7,522 nucleotides of DNA, from the NCBI GenBank assembly GCA_012728445.1, contig JAAYFA010000334.1:1-7522 (forward strand), in the 5' to 3' direction. The translations under genes were made by a program, and so were the position numbers. This stretch comes from Clostridiales bacterium (lineage in GTDB: Bacteria; Bacillota; Clostridia; Oscillospirales; Acutalibacteraceae). Position 1 is the first letter of the stretch. Every line of letters begins with the position of its first letter. Under the pieces are notes generated by a model that searched no databases, had not been told where the DNA came from, and saw only the letters and a program-made list of their open reading frames with translations. Of the stretch, positions 6,511 through 7,522 are shown in pieces.

Positions 6511-7522
6511 ATGAATGAGGATATTTTGATTAAGAGTGTTCTTTTTGGTGGATTTGATAAAAACGAAGTTCTCAAATATATTGAGAAAATTCAATCTGAG
6601 CATTATGATGAGTCTGAAACGATAAAACGAAAAGATGAAGAAAGAGAAAGCCTAAAAGAAAAGGTCGCTCAGTTTGAAGACAAACTTGCAAGCGAGCGCA
6701 GACGGTTTTCTGCTCTTGCGTCGTTAAATGACGAATATTGCGAAAGAATATATAATCTTGAAGAGCAAATGAAGGAGCAAAGCGCCCGTTTTGATAATAT
6801 ACAAGATGATTGTAACAGATTAAAGAAAGTGGAAGCACAAATCGGTGCTCTGCTGGTGGATGCTGTTCTGTATTCGGATAAAATGACTGAAAAAGCAAAA
6901 ACAGCGGCGACGAGTATAACCGCCGATGCAAAAAACGCGCTGGTATCAACTGCAGAGGGTGTCAGTGAACTGAGTTCGGAAATTGTGCAGATTTCAAGCG
7001 GATTCAGTAACGATATTACAACTTTGGTTGAAAAGGTTGAAAGCCTTTCCGCAAGTTTGTCACTCTTCGCCGACCGATTTGAAACCGAGTGTGATGTCAG
7101 CCGAGAAAAATCATATGACGCTCAGGAAGTTTTTGAACATTTCTTTGCCCAGCAAAATGACGAAGAAAAAATTGACGATAGCGATGTATCTGACGAAAAT
7201 GAACCGATACAGCCTGCCGTCGAAAGTCATTTGGCAGAACAAGAAGAAGTTGAGATCGGCGAAATAGTTGCTCAAAGTGAGCATAATGAACAACCCGAGC
7301 CTTCGGATGCCAAAGAAGAGCCTCTCAACATAATAGCCCCGACCAATGACGCTTGTGAAAACGAAGCAACGGATATATGGGATTATGAGACGGACAAGGG
7401 CGAAGAAACCAAACAGACCACTGCACAAACATCATATGACACAGACACCGGAGCAGAAATTGATAGCAGTTTAGAACCTCAAACGGTTGAGGTTTTTGAT
7501 AAGCCGGAAGAGCCGGAAGAAC
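6511..7522 (+). CDS. DivIVA-like coiled-coil protein with acidic C-terminal tail (3'-partial)
   Basis: The frame is open from the ATG to the window edge (337 codons, no stop), so the C-terminus is missing. DivIVA-family proteins are cytoplasmic coiled-coil scaffolds that bind curved membrane and recruit division or polar-growth factors. The N-terminus (FGGFDKNEVLKYIEKI, residues 12-27) matches the DivIVA/GpsB signature, in which Bacillus DivIVA has FRGYDEDEVNEFL; F12 aligns with its membrane-inserting F17, while its R18 is replaced by Gly. Residues about 28-105 are a heptad-like, charge-rich coiled coil. Residues 111-145 (IGALLVDAVLYSDKM, then Ala-rich EKAKTAATS) resemble the second DivIVA helix, followed by further helix to about 210. 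From about 215 the protein becomes acidic, Pro/Gln/Glu-rich and probably disordered, ending at the edge in a PEEPEE repeat. Family membership is fairly secure; the exact role is not known, and this is probably not the primary DivIVA. Confidence 0.85.
   Translation, partial: MNEDILIKSVLFGGFDKNEVLKYIEKIQSEHYDESETIKRKDEERESLKEKVAQFEDKLASERRRFSALASLNDEYCERIYNLEEQMKEQSARFDNIQDDCNRLKKVEAQIGALLVDAVLYSDKMTEKAKTAATSITADAKNALVSTAEGVSELSSEIVQISSGFSNDITTLVEKVESLSASLSLFADRFETECDVSREKSYDAQEVFEHFFAQQNDEEKIDDSDVSDENEPIQPAVESHLAEQEEVEIGEIVAQSEHNEQPEPSDAKEEPLNIIAPTNDACENEATDIWDYETDKGEETKQTTAQTSYDTDTGAEIDSSLEPQTVEVFDKPEEPEE

Noticed and set aside
6572..7428. Antisense open frames and the forward 6983-7267 frame at the right end
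   Set aside because: All lie inside the continuous 337-codon DivIVA-like frame starting at 6511, which has a strong ribosome binding site, a recognisable N-terminal motif and coiled-coil composition.

Overview
The window looks like chromosomal core DNA from a low-to-moderate GC Gram-positive anaerobe of the Clostridia, plausibly an Oscillospirales/Ruminococcaceae-type lineage. That placement is an inference. It rests on the order (acidic DivIVA-like tail)-lspA-rluD, which in Firmicutes follows the sepF-ylmG-ylmH-divIVA cell-division region, on the split two-subunit transketolase, on strong purine-rich ribosome binding sites, and on the use of GTG and TTG starts. No tRNA, rRNA, insertion sequence, CRISPR array, phage gene or integration site was found.

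All eight genes read left to right and are tightly packed. The gaps are 15, -14, -1, 22, 6, 40 and 24 nt, using the starts chosen here. I see no stem-loop plus T-run terminator and no convincing promoter, so the window reads as one long operon or the middle of one. In order: (1) 107-460, the acidic C-terminal part of a probable DivIVA-type protein, with a stop codon and a frame problem at the left edge; (2) 476-958 lspA, lipoprotein signal peptidase; (3) 945-1859, RluD-type 23S rRNA pseudouridine synthase; (4) 1859-2692, Cof-type HAD phosphatase; (5) 2715-3557 and (6) 3564-4508, the N- and C-terminal transketolase subunits; (7) 4549-6486, a single-pass membrane protein with a large extracytoplasmic beta-rich domain of unknown function; (8) 6511 to beyond the right edge, a DivIVA-like coiled-coil protein with a long acidic tail.

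Functionally, genes 1-3 are the usual division/envelope/translation housekeeping block of Firmicutes. Genes 4-6 are sugar-phosphate metabolism: the two transketolase halves should form one thiamine-diphosphate enzyme of the non-oxidative pentose phosphate pathway. Genes 7 and 8 are the least understood part. An outward-facing membrane-anchored protein sits directly upstream of a cytoplasmic DivIVA-family scaffold, which suggests a possible envelope or polar-growth pair. This is the best candidate for something undescribed, but most of the window is ordinary core genome.
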